Positions 9,706 through 20,735 of a stretch of DNA of 64,000 nt are shown one piece after another. The stretch is from Artemia franciscana (lineage: Eukaryota; Arthropoda; Branchiopoda; Anostraca; Artemiidae). The notes beneath the pieces were generated by a model. It had not been told where the DNA came from and ran no database searches. It saw nothing but the letters and a program-made list of their open reading frames with translations. The position numbers were made by a program, and so were the translations under genes. Where the stretch lies: contig NC_088880.1 of the NCBI RefSeq assembly GCF_032884065.1, positions 31,523,298 to 31,587,297 on the forward strand, written 5' to 3'. The number at the start of each line of letters is the position of its first letter. The stretch's first letter is position 1.

Positions 9706-12700
9706 TCCTTAAAAAAACAATTATTTTTCTAGCATATTTGAACTGTTATTTGTACCTTCTTAAGTTTTAAGACCAAATTATCTACATATCAACTTCATTC
9801 ATAGAACTCACGTTGAATTCATTGAAGAACAATTGATTTGAATTTGAAATTATTAAAGCCAGATTAAAATCATTATTATTTTAACTATTTTATTTTAGTA
9901 TTTTCAGGGTGAACTCATAAATTTGAGTCAAGGGCTAAGGCCCACACACAAAGACCCATTGTCTGTACACATAACAAAAATAAAAATATATAGTATCAAC
10001 AGCCGTTGGGATAAGTGACGCCAATCCATGAAAATGTAGTGGAAGTCAGGGGGGGACAAAATGTACTTTTTATATCTATATGGGTAATATTGTTGTTTTC
10101 TTAACTTCTAACGAAAACACAAAAAAAAAAAATAGTTTTCAAAATTTAGGCTAACCCATTGGTGAATTGGGAGATGAAACGATTTTTTTTTTCCGAATCT
10201 GATGAAGACCTTTTTTCCTCCCTGCAAAAGTTGAACATATCCTTTACAGTCTAAGAAAAATTTAAAATAGCGTTTTTTATGCTTATCTTCTAACAAACTG
10301 AATTATTCCTTTAGATATGGTCTTAAAATAGTTAGAATGATAATGACAAATATATATTGCCAATTTATAAAAGAGAATAAAGGGAAGTACAACAGGAAAG
10401 AAGAAAAAGCTGCGGTTCAGAAATGATTCTGGTAAATATATTTAAAATTTGTGATAATGATGACCCGTCTTAACCTTTTTACGTTGTATTTTTTTATAAG
10501 CGTATTCCCCCCATCACAAATTGATACCGAATGATCACAAAAGTTCGAGAATAGCTTTGTTAATGCTTGCATTGAGGAACGACGATGATTACCAAAAATT
10601 TGAATTTGAAACTAAAAGTATTTAGAGACTGAAACCTGATGCCATCGAAAAGAAGTGTCTGGTGGTATGCAAACTGAACTACAATCTAAAGGACGAGACG
10701 ACGAGAGACCAATTCCATTAGAAATGGGATATTCACGATTATTAATGTTTGGTGATAATCCAAGACTTGCAAATGGAAAGGTGAAAGATCGGACCAAACA
10801 TGTCGAGCTTACCATAGTTCGGCTAATAAAGAGAAAGCTGTTAATATAAGCTTAATGTCACACTTCGAAATTGGAATACAAAACAACAATTTTTATTTGA
10901 AGAATTAAACATTTTAGGAGAGAGAACACCCCGCTGTCCAACTCTGCAGCTCACTTGTTTATGTCCAAATTTTTTACACTTGATGAATTGTACATGATAT
11001 GAGGGCGCCAGCCATCTGCTCTAATCGTTTTTTGTACTGCTTTTATTTTATTTTCTTGGCAAATATGAGTTATACGATCTCAGATCAATAAAAGCATAAG
11101 TTTTCATTTTGTATTCTATTTTTTTAATTCAGTATTATTTAATCCTTTTTTTAGTATTTGTTTCTCCTAGATAATGTGACTTCCAGGTTATTGCACCTGT
11201 AAACAGACAGGGAGTATCTGCCAATATTGGCCCAAAAAAACCTCCTTTCTCGGGAAAACTTGAGTCTCCAATGTGATAAATGGTCTGATAAACATTCAAA
11301 AAATTTTAATCCCTACTAAGCATGAAAAAAATCTAGTCCTTAATAGTTAGTATTGTTTTGCTAAACATATTCAGTTTTCTGAAAATCTGAATGTACTAAT
11401 CATAGACATCTTAAAATCACACAATCGGAATCTTGGATAAGATTTTTTTTTTTCATTATGCCTCATATTTTCTTAATACTTTGTTCATCATGAGTGCTAT
11501 TTTCGGAATTGACCCATCCAGAAAATGTCTGCTTTAATTATCTGGGAGGAGATGGTCGGTCCCCCACTGAACAAGAATTTATTAACGAAATTCTCCCGTA
11601 GGAGGATGTCAGGATCGTATATGGAGATTCATTTTCCGTGGCAAATATTGGGATCCAGTCTATTTACTCATAATTGTGCATGTTTTTTTTTTCTCTTTAC
11701 GCAACGCCATCACGAGTCCCCCCTCCTGAATTTCAAAGAATGCATTCTTTTTGTATTTTCATTAAAAATATATTTTATTTTAGCATGTTTGTAAAAAAAT
11801 ATATGAATTCCTCCTAGATTTTTAGGATATGTAGGATATGATTTTATATATTTATACTTTTCACACTTTCACGTATACATTCACTTTCTTTTTTTTTTAC
11901 ACTTTCACGCGTACTTTCATTTATTTCTGGCATCCTCTTTGAGGGGTTTCAGACTATTTTTTAAAATCTTCATAAATTTTGTTTTTGCAATAAACTTTTA
12001 ACATTAAGATTAACCTATGTAACAGTTACCATATGGCGACTTTTCCTCATTTGATTGTTTTTTTGTTTTTTTTTAGAACGTGTTTCTAATTTTTTTTTGT
12101 TTCTACTGTTTACTAGCTTGCATCCGATGCTCCAGCCATGACCTCTGCTTTTTATTAGAGATTTCAATCTAATCTTTATTAGAAGGTGTGTGTGTGTGTG
12201 TGTAAAAGATTTTTTTTTAAAAATAATTACTTTTCGACCACTTCATAAACACAATTTTAGTCATGTCGAGGAAAGTAATGGCTGGTTATGGCAAATAATT
12301 GCCCTTTTCTTTGGCTGGACTTTCTAACTTTCTTGATAGTAGTGTGAGCCAAGCTCTATCTTGTAGTAGCTGTATGATAAGATTTTATTTTATGACCAGT
12401 TTTATGTAACCCAAATTCACGTTTTACTTAAGGTAGATTGAGAAAGAAAGTAAAAAGAATTATTAATAACGAATTATTAGAACGAATTATTAATAATTTA
12501 TGATTATAGTATTATTTATCATAAATATACGAACTATATTATATTATGATGATAAATATGCGTACTATTACACTTGTAATTATTAACACTTTATAAGTCA
12601 ACACAAAATGAAGGTAATTCACAGTCTAGTACACTACAGTATGTCCTTTAAGAGGGAAATTAGTAACCCCCTCCCACTCCAAGAAGAACTAAAGAGATGG

Positions 12701-13381
12701 TAGTGGAGAGACAGAAAAGATAGTGTATTTAGATGCTCTGTGATCAGATTGAAGGAAATTGCTGAATAGCTGATAAGGCAGTTCCTAAGGATTTAAACTT
12801 TTGACCTGGAATCTGCCAAGAACTTGCATCTTTTCAAATTTATTTAATATGCAAATGAAAGCTTAGGGTTTTACTCCATCTAGTAATTTTGTTGCTTTTT
12901 TAAGTTTTTTTTTTTTTACTTTGGAAGAGATTCCAGATTTAGAAGACATACCTGGGCATTTTAGGTTCATACTAACTTTACAAGTAATTCAATTAGGGTT
13001 TTAATCCAATAAACCATTAGACTTGTCCTATTTGGTCAGGGAATTTTAGTAGGTCTAGAAGCGGCCACTGTGCAACTATGTCTAGAGCCGCAACCGGGAT
13101 TTTTGTTCAGGGTGGGGTCCCAAAAGGATACATTTTTATGGACGTCATGTAACAGCATCTGGTAAGATTGGGGACTCCTTAACTGTCCCAGTTTGTTTTA
13201 TCGTTGTTTTAATAGGGGCTTTTGGTATTTTTACAACCAGTTTACGAGGCGGACAAATATCCCTCGTAAGTAAGTTCCTTCACCTTCTTAGAGCCTTTAT
13301 TATGCTGTTCGATTCTCCCTATGCTATTTATTATGCTATTCTTGTTTTAGGTTGCTTTTTATTATACTATTCTTTTTTTAG
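9706..13381. other. Long non-coding stretch, probable intron DNA of SPCS2
   Basis: No protein domain, RNA gene or HTR copy is recognised. Short open frames at 10655-10849 and 11525-11794 have no recognisable similarity. A (GT)n tract of about 17 bp lies at 12187-12203. The final 20 bases are the polypyrimidine acceptor for the SPCS2 exon. Upstream SPCS2 exons (first transmembrane segment) were looked for and not found. Confidence 0.5.
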
Positions 13382-13543
13382 GCCTGTCCTTATTGTCTGT
13401 GTTTTGGGCCATTTTATCCTGATGGGTATTTTAACCCTCTACTCAAAATATATGGAAAAGAGTATATTTTGTATCGCCAAAGAACTTGCAAGAGTTGGTC
13501 TTGGCCCTGACATCGTATGGAAAGGATCTTCAAGCTTAAAAAG
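13382..13543 (+). CDS. SPCS2: Signal peptidase complex subunit 2 (SPCS2/SPC25), internal exon
   Basis: The exon encodes PVLIVCVLGHFI, LMGILTLYSKYMEKSIF and a tail with DIVWKGSSSLKR. It aligns with SPCS2 across the end of its second transmembrane segment (PVLxxCVxxYFxxMGILTxYxxxxEKSIF...DxWxxSSSLKR in animal homologues). SPCS2 is a membrane subunit of the endoplasmic-reticulum signal peptidase complex that helps bind the translocon. The exon is bounded by a polypyrimidine tract and AG at 13380-13381 and a perfect donor AAG|GTAAGA at 13544. It starts after two bases of a codon and ends after two. No stop interrupts it, so it may be functional. Neither the preceding exon (WDYxxPFP region) nor the following one was found, implying introns longer than the visible gaps or exons too diverged to see. 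Confidence 0.85.
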
Positions 13544-15089
13544 GTAAGAAAGCAAATTCAATTAAAGGAACCAAATTTTTGTGACCTTAAGTAAAAGAAT
13601 TGGTCTCATGGAAAGCCATCTTTTTAAATTTGCTCGCGTTACCCGTTATCCGCAGGCGTCGTTCATTTTGCCCTATTGCTTTTTACATTTTGTTGTATTT
13701 TGGGTAATTGTTAAAATTGGCTCTTTTGTTTTACCGAAATTAGCTCTTGGCGTCTAGATAAAGTAAATATAAGGAACTAAAGTCTACAATATAGTCTACC
13801 TGACCTATAAGTGCCACGTACCATGGTGCGTTTCAGTGACACGGAAGTTGGACCATTAACACTGCCTTCTTTATATTTGATTCAAAGTCCGTCCGTTTTT
13901 CAATATTTGTAACCCTTGAATTACATGACTTTTGTCTCACTCATTGAAGGTCCCCTTGGGGCCTCTTCTTATACACGGATGTAGCTTTTTGCTGGGCGAC
14001 ATTTAGTTACCTTTTCGTCTCTTGGGGTGGGCTACTTCTTGGGCAAGGACCATGTACTTGTCAATGAGAGATTATTTCAGGGAAATTGTTGCTTTTCACG
14101 TGTTGTTTGGGAGTGTGTCGTGTTTAACCTTGAGATTTATTAGAAACTTGGTTTTGAAGATTTTATTCCGATAGACGATACCATTAATGGGTTGTTGGAA
14201 GTCCGTATCCAGGAGGGTGGGGTGTATTGGGTTTGATCCCCCCCCCAAAAAAAAAAATAAGTCAGACTCATAAAAAGAGTGACAAAAAATACAAGCCCCT
14301 CTTCTGACAAACTGTAGTAACCTAATGATAACGAACGGAAAAAGTAAGTGAAAACTAGCGTCTTGAAAATGTTTGGGATTTTTGGATAATCTTTGTAAAT
14401 TGAAATGTTTATTGAATTAGATTGCATTCATTTGGAACAAATTAATGCCTTTGAAATTTATTACTTTAATTTCATGGATTTAATAATTGAATTGTGCGTT
14501 TTAACCAATTTTTTAACCTTAAATCATAGTCGAAAAACTGTGAGCAAGGTGCTTTACCTTTTAGGGTCTCTTTAATGACTCAAGATGGCGTTTTCTCCTG
14601 AAGCAATTATTATATACATAATATAGAAAAAAGAAAACAAGTGATGTATTTATTTTCTTCTGGAAAATTTATGAAAAAATAATGCTTCCTGGAAAAAAGG
14701 GAAAATTAACCTTTGTTTGACATTCGTGATTTGTGAACGCAGTGATTGTTATAAAAGGAATGAAAATTTTATTAAAAGGCTTTTCTTTAATAAAAAGCTT
14801 AATTTCTTAGAATTACAAAGTAGAACTAATTTTTATACCTAGATATGCATTTATTTGTACACAAAAAAGAACATGGAAATACTGTTTTGACGAATTTCAC
14901 AAAGAAGTTCAGCAGCTCTTCCTAATGGGCAAAATTCAAGAAAGAAACTTTCATAAAGACTTTGAATGAACTTTGTCATTGAACCCTCTCTGAAAAAAAT
15001 CTATTGAACAATCTGGAAATTAATTTCTTTTTGAATGACCCGAAAAGCTATCTATTTTGTTTTGTATAAATTTGCTAGTTTCGATTCTA
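13544..15089. other. Non-coding, nothing recognised
   Basis: Probably the beginning of the SPCS2 intron. AT-rich, no motif or repeat match found by eye. A C7 plus A11 homopolymer junction occurs at about 14240-14258. Confidence 0.45.
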
Positions 15090-15215
15090 TTATTTTAGTA
15101 ATTCTACTTATGACGGTCCATGTGATCGTCTTATGCTGTACATGTGATCGAAATATTTGGACTTTTGTAACTGTTTTTATTTTCACTGTCTAAATAAATT
15201 TATCCCCATTCGAAC
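15090..15215 (+). repeat. Possible retroelement 3' tail related to 9280-9340
   Basis: Contains TACATGTGATCGAAATATTT and ACTGTCTAAATAAATTTA, matching the order TGTGTGATCGAAATATCC and CACTGTCTAATACAAGG downstream of the Penelope remnant. The shared words suggest the 3' UTR of the same element type. No coding part is readable upstream. Confidence 0.35.
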
Positions 15216-15714
15216 CTTTATTTGTTTAATGAAATAACAGAATTCATCTATGTTCAAGGATATACCCAAAATGGAGGTCAGGAGGCCTCCAGCCCAGCAG
15301 AAGACCAAAATAGACAGGTTTTGAATCTACTGTTCAAATCCCCACTCCATTCACTCAGATTTTTTTGTACACAAACAAAATAGAAAATTGATTGCACATT
15401 ACTAGTAGAGATCAAAATTTGACTGTATAATAATCTTGCACAGCATACATAGGACATTTTGAAACATTCTATTACATCTGAAACATTTGTTTCAGAGTTG
15501 AAACTGATAACAACTAAAATCAGATACTTTATAAACATTATCAAATCAGCGAGTTCTTCTTTTTGAAGTGAATTAATTTGCCATTTCGCAATATTTGGCT
15601 TGGGATTATTGTTGACTTATAATCCTGACCTGTATTTCATAATTAATTCAGTGACTTTTCTCAACAATTGGTTCGGCATAGTTATCTATAAGATTTTTAC
15701 AAAGTGACGCAAAT
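15216..15714. other. Non-coding, nothing recognised
   Basis: AT-rich sequence with no recognised coding or repeat content, upstream of the LINE 5' region. Confidence 0.4.
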
Positions 15715-15949
15715 TGGCAAGCAGAAGAGGGGCGGTTCTCCGTCGGAAGCGCCGTTGTACCTGCCGGTAGAGTCTCCCTTAAACTGCGGGGATCGGGTGA
15801 ATTGGGACTGACGCTTCCCTTGTTTATTGGGGTACATCCCAGGGAGAAGGTGACGTCACGACACTATTTTGCATTGGGTTATACCTGTGTCTGTGAGGAT
15901 TTTCCATGGTGGTGTATAATGTATGATGTTATTTCCTGTTCATTGATTC

Positions 15950-16255
15950 ATTCTCCTGTTCTGAACATTCTGCAAAACAGCTTAAAGAAAGGAATTGAAG
16001 AAGATGTTATCTGTACCCATGCCATGGGTTTTTTGGAAAAGCTACTTAAAGTACACGATTGATCTATTTTGTAGATGTGACAGTTGTGGTGATTCTCTGG
16101 TTCCAACTTGTAATTATTTCCCCTGCTGAAGTTCCACTTATTCCAGCTGATGCTTTTTCTCAGCTTGCATCCGAAATATCCCAATTTGATAGTACTTTAA
16201 AGTTCATTAAAGAAAAAGTTGCGGTCTATGATCTGAATTATCCCTGCTCCCAAAT
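15950..16255 (+). pseudogene. LINE ORF1, N-terminal part (upstream of HTR insertion)
   Basis: The readable frame contains PAEVPLIPADAFSQLASEI and DSTLKFIKEKVAVYDLNY. The same DNA coding for IKEKV...YDLNY reappears after the HTR insertion (17555-17604), which shows that this segment originally joined the ORF1 sequence downstream. In another frame at about 16072 there is CDSCGDSLVPTCNYFPC, suggesting a cysteine-rich N-terminus before a frameshift. No specific domain can be named. Confidence 0.5.
16206..16255. repeat. Left copy of about 50-bp direct duplication flanking HTR copy C
   Basis: ATTAAAGAAAAAGTTGCGGT followed by CTATGATCTGAATTATCC and CTGCTCCCAAAT. The same sequence with three small differences recurs at 17555-17606. 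It lies within the LINE ORF1. Confidence 0.9.
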
Positions 16256-17554
16256 GGAAATGAAAATTTCTAACGGAAATGAAAAGTTCTAGTGCCCTTT
16301 TTAAGTGACCAAAAAAATTGGAGGGCATCTAGGCCCCCTCCCACGCTCATTTTTTTCCCAAAGTCAACGGATCAAAATTTTGAGATAGCCATTTTGTTCA
16401 ACATAGTCGAAAACCATAATAACTATGTCTTTGGGGATGACTTACTCCCCCACAATCCCTGGGGGAGGGGCTGCAATTTACAAACTTTGACCAGTGTTTA
16501 CATATAGTAATGGTTATTGGGAAGTGTACAGACGTTTTCAGGGGGATTTTATTTTGTTTGGTGGTGGGGCTGAGGAGAGGGGGCTAAGTTGGAGGATCTT
16601 TCCTTGGAGGAATCTGTCACGGGGGAAGAAAAATTCAATGAAAAGGGCGCAGGATTCTTTAGCATTACTATAAGAAAACAATGAAAAATAAACATGAAAA
16701 CGTTTTTTCAAATGAAAGGAAGAAGTAGCATTGAAACTTAAAACAAACAGAGATTATTACGCATATGAGGGGTTCTAAAAATACTTTAGCATAAAGAGCG
16801 AGGTATTTAGGAGGAGATAAATACCTTGCTCTTTATGCTAAAGTGTTTTTAGTAATTTCAACTATTTATTCTACGGCCTTTCTGATTCAGGGGTCATTCT
16901 TAAAGAATTGGGACAAAACTTACGATTTAGTGTAAAGAAGAAGGTATTAACGAGGGTGCAAACCCCCTCATATACATAATAAAAATTAAAGAATATAAAA
17001 GTTTGTTACGTAAGTTAATTCTAAAGTGACGTATATTTTTTGCTAATAAAAAATTTCGTTAAAATTAAAATTAATAGTTGCCTTTTTATGTAACCGAAAA
17101 ATTGCATGGCAACTAGGCCTCCTTCCCCATCCCATATTTCTCAAAATCGTATGATCAAAACTAAGAGAAAGCCATTTAGCCAAAAAAGGAATTAATATGC
17201 AAATTTCATTTGAATAGTTTACGTGTGGAGAGTCAAAATCAATCATGCATTAATTCAAAAACGATCAGAAATTACATAAAAAAAACTAGTTTTTTTAACT
17301 GAAAGTAAGGAGCGACATTAAAACTTAAAACGAACAGAAATTACTCCGTATATGAAATGGATTGTCCCCTCCGCAATCCCTCGCTCTTTACGCTAAAGTT
17401 TGACTCTTTGCCACAATTCTGCTTTTTAAAACAATTAAAAGCTTTAGCGTAATAAGCGAGGGATTGCGGAGGGGACAATCCATTTCATATACGGATGTCG
17501 CTTATTTAATGTCGCTCCTTACTTTCAGTTAAAAAAACTAGTTTTTTTTATGTA
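16256..17554 (-). mobile_element. HTR fold-back family, copy C
   Basis: A minus arm lacking the hairpin terminus (it begins at the TTTCTAACGGAAATG landmark), then the central axis at about 17400-17440 and a short plus arm. Landmarks include AAGTGACCAAAAAAATTGG, GGGGATGACTTACTCC, TTACATATAGTAATGG, and the snap-back hairpin at 16775-16852. It is flanked by a roughly 50-bp direct duplication of the LINE target. No ORF of note. Confidence 0.85.
16775..16852. repeat. 35-bp snap-back hairpin inside HTR copy C
   Basis: The arms 16775-16809 (CTAAAAATACTTTAGCATAA...) and 16818-16852 are inverted complements with two mismatches, with loop GGAGGAGA. The same hairpin, in opposite orientation, occurs at 45076-45153 in copy G. 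Other HTR copies have only one arm here. Confidence 0.9.
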
Positions 17555-17557
17555 ATT
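17271..17557. repeat. Central fold-back of HTR copy C
   Basis: The left arm begins ATTACATAAAAAAAACTAG and includes AGTAAGGAGCGACATTAAAA and ATGGATTGTCCCCTCCGCAA. The right arm carries the inverted complement (TTGCGGAGGGGACAATCCAT, AATGTCGCTCCTTACTTTCA, ending TATGTAAT). The spacer at about 17400-17450 is the family axis (GACTCTTTGCCACAATTCTG and TTTTTAAAAC). The outermost bases abut the right target duplication. Confidence 0.9.
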
Positions 17558-17606
17558 AAAGAAAAAGTTCACGGTCTATGATCTGAATTATCCACTGCTC
17601 CCAAAT
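17555..17606. repeat. Right copy of about 50-bp direct duplication flanking HTR copy C
   Basis: ATTAAAGAAAAAGTTCACGG, then TCTATGATCTGAATTATCC and ACTGCTCCCAAATT. Differs from 16206-16255 by about three bases or indels. Confidence 0.9.
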
Positions 17607-17659
17607 TACAGTTCTAGCAAACCTGTGATGCTAAACTAACTGTGATGCTGACAAACTAA

Positions 17660-18338
17660 CTGTGATGCCAGACTTAAAGAATACAATTTCTTTGGGATTG
17701 TGAAAGGCTTGGATAAAGCTTGTGCAGTGGAGCTATTTATTGGTTGCGATGGTGTTGTTGATGCAAAAGGGATTGGCAACTCGGCCTCAGTGAAAGTGTC
17801 TTTCCAAGACGCTATTGCCCTCTCTAATGCTCACCGGTTGGGCTTAAAAGTAGGATATGAGATATTCCGATTTTTGACTATAAAATGGCGCCTTCGTTTC
17901 TGCCACAAGTGTCAATCACTGCATCACCTTACAGCAAAATGCAACCAAGCTATAAAATGTCCTAGATGTGCTGGTTCCCCTGTGTCTACAAAAGACACTC
18001 CCTACCAAGGCATCCCGAAGTGTGCTAACTGTGAGGATGCTCATTTTGCTTCCAGTCTTAAGTGTCATTTAGGATGTTCTCAGAAAGAGCCTAAAGGCAA
18101 AAAAATGATTGCCAATATCGACTTAACCACATGTTCATTCAACATCAATGGCAGAAAGGACAAAGATAATTCAATTAGCCAAAAATTGAACGATTTCGAT
18201 GTCTTGTTTCTCCACGAGCATCTTCTACCACAAGTCAGTATTAATTCGCTCCGTAGATGTGACGATCACATTGTCTATACAACAAACGCTTATAAAACCA
18301 GAGGGAGACCGTCGAGTGGACTTGTTCGCCTAGCTTAA
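17660..18338 (+). pseudogene. LINE ORF1 C-terminus (zinc knuckles) running into APE endonuclease start
   Basis: The open frame reads LKEYNFFGIVKGLDKACAVE upstream, then the knuckles CHKCQSLHHLTAKC (from 17900), CPRC and CANCEDAHFASSLKC, typical of CCHC motifs of LINE ORF1 proteins that bind RNA. About 15 residues later, in the same frame, comes TTCSFNINGRKDK and DFDVLFLHEHLLPQ, the beginning of an apurinic-type endonuclease (normally N-terminal in ORF2, with the catalytic Glu in L-x-E-H). ORF1 and ORF2 therefore appear fused, probably because an intervening stop/start segment has been lost. The frame ends with GRPSSGL and a stop at 18336. Confidence 0.75.
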
Positions 18339-19070
18339 AGATCCTTGTCCCTCACTCATGTATTGTATCACTCGGCGGATAATTTTTTGGCAATTAGAAT
18401 TACTAATCTTGCATTGGTGAATGTTTACCTTCCTCATAACCAGAATTCACTGTCTTCTCTGACGACATTTGCAAGTGTTTGCTCCTCCCCTCAGCAGTCT
18501 GATCAAAAATATTGAAAGTCACGGATATGATTGGGTTGTAATGCGTGACTACGATTGTGATTTATGTAATTAGCCAACCCGCGCTAAACTTGTTTTAGCG
18601 TCTCCATCTACTGGTTTCCGCATTAGATCCTAGACACACGTATATTCATAACAGTGGAACTCTGCACAACATTGACCATTGTGTATGCTCTGCTACAGTG
18701 TCTTCCTCAGATGTACGTGTGGACGAAGATGAGCGTGCTTCCGACCATCTCTCGATATCCTTAAAGCGTCTCCATTTCTTTTTAACAACACCGGTTGCCC
18801 GTAACTGGCAGCAAGCTTGATAAGAAGTGGTGTTCTAAAAATGAATGGAGGAAAATTGATCTTCCATTGTACATTTTTACCCTTGCTGCTCTCCTCTCAA
18901 ATATTCAAATCCTGTTCAGCTTGTTGTGCACTAGTGTTTATTTACCAAATGTTCGCTCCCTGTTAAACACATATTACCTTCAAACTGTTGCCTGTTTGAA
19001 ACAAGCAGAAGCTGCTTGTTTAAAAACCTGTAGTTCACTTTATGCAACACAAAGTCTTTGTTTTGAAGTA
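18339..19070 (+). pseudogene. LINE APE endonuclease, remainder, degraded
   Basis: Continues the endonuclease in shifting frames: NFLAIRITNLALVNVYLPHN (18380-18440), NSGTLHNIDHCVC (about 18650) and ASDHLSISLK (about 18738), where SDH is the conserved C-terminal catalytic motif of APE-type LINE endonucleases. Several stops and frameshifts lie between. The following frame (18795-19068) gives the linker before the RT and is then cut by the MITE. Confidence 0.65.
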
Positions 19071-19433
19071 CAGTTGACTCTCCATATCTCCAACCTCGAT
19101 ATCTAAAATTATTGCCTTATGAAACCAAAAGCCAAACCCCCCCCCCCCCCCCCCCCCACAAACTCAAACTCAAACCAAAAACCATAATCAGTGAGCACCT
19201 TCTAAAGGTTTCTTTATTCATTTTTATTCTTCGCCCTTCAGAGAGATATAACTTGAGAATAATGAACTCGAATAGGTAATTGCGAACTGTAACTGATTCA
19301 ATTACTTGTTTTAGGTGGGAAAAAAATAGTTTCAATGATCATTCAGGACGACCTTCAAAGACATTTTTTTAGGAACCAACTAGACTCCAAAGCACATAAA
19401 TGTGCATCCGGAGAAAGTGAGGAGGTTTGACTG
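19071..19433. mobile_element. Short pogo/Tigger-type MITE with TA target duplication
   Basis: Left end TA|CAGTTGACTCTCCATATC and right end (reverse complement) TA|CAGTCAAACCTCCTCACT, giving imperfect terminal inverted repeats starting CAGT and flanked by TA on both sides (19069-19070, 19434-19435). Internal words AACCTCGATATCT and AACTCGAATAGG resemble pogo-family terminal sequences. At 363 bp with no ORF it is non-autonomous. It sits between the endonuclease and RT regions of the LINE. Confidence 0.55.
19137..19157. repeat. Poly-C run of 21 bases
   Basis: An uninterrupted C tract inside the MITE. Length is likely polymorphic or uncertain in the assembly. Confidence 0.9.
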
Positions 19434-19434
19434 T

Positions 19435-20735
19435 ATTTCTGCTCATTTGGCTTAATGAAGCTCTTTACTTTCCTTTGAAACACTTGTCTTGTGGAAAATG
19501 GATCATCCAGATTATAAAGTTGAAATCAATGGCTGCAGGGTACTTCTACAAAATGGATCAACCATTAAAATTATAAATGTATATAATGCAAATGGCAGCA
19601 ACAGTGAAACTGGTGGATTTCTATTCCATCAGTTATTAAACCAACAGGGAGCGAAGACGAACCATTAAGCGGTATCTGCGTAGTGTACGGTATAATGGCT
19701 CTGAATTTCCCAAAACTGCTTCTCAATGGAGGCAAATGATCAAGTCCTCTAAGCTGGAACTCTCTGCTTCTAGTGATGTTTTTCCTGTGGCTTCTTGGAT
19801 TAAGCACTAGTCTAGTATTTTCACTGTCTTTAACTAAGCTGTGCACTCTTGTTTTTCTTATCTCCTTAGTGATTTAGTTGGCTTGAAGCTGAAGCAAAAG
19901 CATATAAACTCAGTCTCCTGTGAACAAGTGCTTAAAAATATTCAACAACTTAAATCGAAATCTGTTTGTAATGATGGTGTTGCTGTCTCCCACCTTCGAA
20001 CGGAGTTGCGAGATTTAATGTTCCACCTGCAGTTGCTTTTCAAAATGTGCTTGGCACTTTCTCTGGTGCCTGGCTCCTTTCTAAGCGGTGCAGTGACCTC
20101 GATTCTAAAGCGTGAAAAGGATTCTTTAAGTTGTGATTCCATAACTGTGGCCTGTAGTGTTAGCAAAGTTTTTGAGTATGTTTTGTTACCTTTTGTAACA
20201 AAAATTACGGATAGTAGTCAAAACCAGTTTAAATTCAGTGTATTGGTTGCCAGCATGCCCACCGTACTTTAACTTCTGTCCTTTTAAAGGCGCAAGCCAA
20301 TGGCTCTAAGGTCATTTTTTTTGCCCTGGACCTTTCTAAAGCTTTTGACCGTGTTTCTCATGCTCAAGTTATGTTTTCCCTTGTCAGTTCTGGAGTCAAC
20401 GTTTCTGTCTTTCAGATTCTTCAGTTTTGGAATAGTAATTCCCATGTTCGGTTAAAGTTTTACTCTAATTTTTATGGGAATATTCCATTCCGGTAGGTGT
20501 GCGTCAAGGTGGTGTTCTTCCACTGTATCTTTTTAGTATGTGTATCCAAAGTGTGCTATCCAAAATTATGCTCTCTTTAATGTGATTTGGTAAATGTCTC
20601 TTATATTGCATATGCGGATGATATACTTCTTTTAAGTCGTTCTAGATCTAGCCTCTCGAGTTCCGTGTCATCTATTTTAAAACATTTCCAAAGTGTTGGT
20701 CTGTCATTCGAAAAGGATTATGTTTTTTTTTTCTC
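19435..20735 (+). pseudogene. LINE reverse transcriptase, 3'-truncated
   Basis: In order: VENGSSRL-like linker, TIKRYLRSVRYNGSEFP (about 19665), a thumb-proximal segment SCEQVLKNIQQLKSK, PGSFLSGAVTSILKR (about 20070-20115), ITVACSVSKVFEYVLLP, NQFKF, then in the next frame FALDLSKAFDRVSHAQV (20322-20370) with the first catalytic Asp, and YIAYADDILLLSRS (about 20602-20642) with the second motif (YADD at 20611-20622) and LKHFQSVGLSF. These are RT blocks 1-5 of CR1/Jockey-type LINEs. At least two frameshifts (about 20270 and 20490-20580) and a missing C-terminus make it inactive. Confidence 0.75.

Larger units (their letters stand above)
15715..20735 (+). mobile_element. Non-LTR retrotransposon (CR1/Jockey-like), 3'-truncated and interrupted twice
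   Basis: One LINE in the plus orientation: a GC-richer 5' region (about 15715-15900), ORF1 with zinc knuckles, an APE-type endonuclease and a reverse transcriptase through the YADD motif at 20611-20622. It is split by HTR copy C (16256-17554) and a pogo-type MITE (19071-19433). Similarity ends near 20735, soon after the catalytic palm, so the RT thumb and the 3' tail are missing. Loss of the 3' end is unusual because LINE copies are normally truncated at the 5' end. Confidence 0.75.

Noticed and set aside
10655..10849. Open frame on plus strand with a shadow on minus
   Set aside because: No motif, no splice or start context, no similarity recognised.
12120..12170. Next TRMT1 exon (reads ASDAPAMTSAFY, similar to the KTDAPASALWD region)
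   Set aside because: Only a few residues match, the upstream residues do not fit, and a stop follows at once.
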